Positions 62,416-64,000 of a stretch of DNA of 64,000 nt are shown one piece after another. Position 1 is the stretch's first letter. The number at the start of each line of letters is the position of its first letter. The DNA is from Pratylenchus scribneri (lineage: Eukaryota > Nematoda > Chromadorea > Rhabditida > Pratylenchidae), in NCBI GenBank assembly GCA_030063045.1, contig JAQSEB010000059.1, positions 3,596,001 through 3,660,000 on the forward strand, in the 5' to 3' direction. The notes under the pieces were generated by a model, which saw only the letters and a program-made list of their open reading frames with translations, did not search any database and was not told the DNA's origin. Both the position numbers and the translations under genes were made by a program.

Positions 62416-64000
62416 TTATTCCGAATCTGCCAATTTCGGAATCTTCTTTGGTCCATAGAGAAGGACATAAGCACAATGCCAGTCGCCACCCCCGGACAAT
62501 TTCAATATTTCCTCCTCTGTGACCGGATAAACATTGTCATCATCGCAAGCCGCCCATTTTGCTCCATTCTCCGATGATTGTTGTTTGTCTCCTCCAATGC
62601 AATCGTCTTCATCCGCAACCCGGACCCAGGCAACATAATGTCCAGAATTACTCGCACGGCCTTTATGAGTGATTAAAGCCTTAAAATTAAATAAATTAAA
62701 TTATAAAAAAAAACATTTTGTTTTTTGTATGCTTCGCTACCAACGCTTCCACTATTTTAAATTGCGTGGAAATGCTGAGTTTTTTTAAGCTTTTTTATTT
62801 TTTGCTCATTTTTGACTTCACTTTACCATTTTAAATAGGGAGTAAAGGAAGCTTCGAATGAGCCAAAATTGAACTAAGTTCCAAGACATTTAACCATTAG
62901 GCTAAATAATTCACGAATAAATTGTATTAGTATTTTACCTTCAATTCGTAGATTCCACTATTATTTGAGCTCAAATCATCGGAAAATGCATTCGGGAAAT
63001 AGCCTTTTGGTTTTATGTCCACCATCTTTTCGCCATGTTCAGCCAATTTTGCTTTCCGTTGCAATTCCACTTTCATGTCATCATAATCCTATCAAATAAA
63101 AAATATTTCAAATTTATGAATGTAAAATTAACCTTGAGGGCCTGACGAGCTGGCTTCAATTTTTCCTGTAATTCCGGTGTGCACATGTCAAAAATGTCGA
63201 GGATAATTGGAAATTTCACATCCTTAAGGATTTTGGCATTGATCTAAAATAATAAATAATAATTAAGGATTTTCAAAAAAAAAAAACCAACATTTTCTTT
63301 GTCTTTGTAGTAAAAGCGTACAATTTGAACGGATAAATAAGCAGGCAATCGGCTAATCAGTGAATGTTTCTCATAAATCGCATTTCGTCCAAGCGCAGTC
63401 GATTGCTTCTCAATCTCCTCAATCATTTTGCTTTTAATGCCCGATTGAATGTAGCGAACTTCCTGGGTCAGATAGCAATTCAACTGGAATATTATTCGTG
63501 AATTAAAAGTTGAATAATTTATATTAACCTGGAATTGGCTTTCTTCACTTTTCACCGATTCTTCGCTCTTTTCGCCGCCTTCTTCCTTGCATTTTGTTGT
63601 CACTTCATAGCCAATTTCAAAAAACTTCCTAAGCGGAATTTCATCAACTTTTGGTCCTTCGTCCTTAATTGCCGGCGCATATTTCATTTCTTCGGTGATC
63701 AGTCGGAGCACTTCGCAAAAACATTCATTCGCATCTTGTTGTTGGTAATTTCCTCGTTCATCTTGAGTCGCAAATTGAGGAAGTGTTTGGTGCAGAACAT
63801 GAAGGAAGAGCAAAGGCATTGCTGACTGAGCGGAATCTTCAGATGAATTTGCATTGCTGGCACTTTTCTTGTCCATATCTTCGTAAAGCTAAATTAAATG
63901 TTAATTCTTCAAAAATATTTCCATTCTTTACCTTTTTTAACATTGTCGTTATCATTCGAGAACGTTCTGCCGGATTACCCGCCGATGCATTCAAATTCAT
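62416..64000 (-). CDS. usp-14: Ubiquitin carboxyl-terminal hydrolase 14 (proteasomal), 5' end outside window
   Basis: The visible exons are 64000-63932 (continuing outside), 63888-63529, 63483-63292, 63243-63133, 63088-62939 and 62679-62416. They read MNLNASAGNPAERSRMITT, then LKKLYEDMDKK, FLHVLHQTLPQFA, YQQQDANECFCEVLR, ISRLPAYLSVQIVRFYYK, KDVKFPIILDIFDMCTPEL, GIYELKALITHKGR, NSGHYVAWVR and DWHCAYVLLYGP. This is the USP catalytic domain in USP14/Ubp6 order: the QQDANE box and the GHYVAWVR His box are present, while the catalytic Cys box and N-terminal ubiquitin-like domain lie to the right of the window. The enzyme trims ubiquitin on the 26S proteasome. The intron 62680-62938 is long (259 bp) for this gene. 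First of a possible operon with NDUFV3 and ric-8. Confidence 0.95.

Overview
This window looks like nuclear DNA of a nematode, most plausibly a plant-parasitic tylenchid close to the cyst nematodes. The support is: compact genes with many 40-60 bp introns, splice-acceptor-like sites just upstream of many start codons (as expected for spliced-leader trans-splicing), a nematode flp-5-type neuropeptide gene, several GC-AG introns (I recall these as unusually common in cyst nematodes), and nematode-type UGT, lectin and lipase genes. The species-level guess is inference. Gene models were assembled by hand from splice signals, reading phase and remembered family motifs; no database search was run.

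Layout: 1-4540 holds no gene I can support, apart from one copy of a dispersed repeat. An extracellular leucine-rich-repeat protein lies on the minus strand at 4541-6269. A 24-bp minisatellite (8578-9398) sits in the 6.8 kb gap before a 14-exon Src-family tyrosine kinase on the plus strand (13087-15915). A 10-exon orphan Ser/Gly/Pro-rich protein follows on the minus strand (16572-20082). The interval 20.1-27.3 kb has an inverted relative of the minisatellite, a possible methyltransferase remnant and a hairpin-flanked element.

From 27.3 to 34.1 kb genes are dense: two duplicated small coiled-coil orphans (minus), eIF3 subunit D (plus), a secreted C-type lectin (minus), DPM2 (plus) and flp-5 (minus) with a tRNA-Ser in its first intron on the opposite strand. 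A gap of nearly 7 kb precedes a secreted class 3 lipase (minus, 40835-45068), whose introns hold a second tRNA-Ser and a copy of the dispersed repeat. A third minisatellite array follows at 45441-45955.

Three tandem UDP-glycosyltransferase genes occupy 46.9-57.3 kb on the plus strand. The first has a SCHIP1-like gene inside a 2 kb intron; the other two share an unusual low-complexity linker and two GC-AG introns each. Cytoplasmic TrpRS (plus) then converges on a compact minus-strand series USP14 > NDUFV3 > RIC-8 that may be an operon and runs off the right edge.

The genes are a mix of housekeeping functions (translation, complex I, proteasome, dolichol-mannose), signalling (Src, RIC-8, FLP peptides) and secreted or detoxification functions (UGTs, lipase, lectin). 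Long gene-poor stretches show strand-asymmetric composition that follows the direction of the nearest gene.
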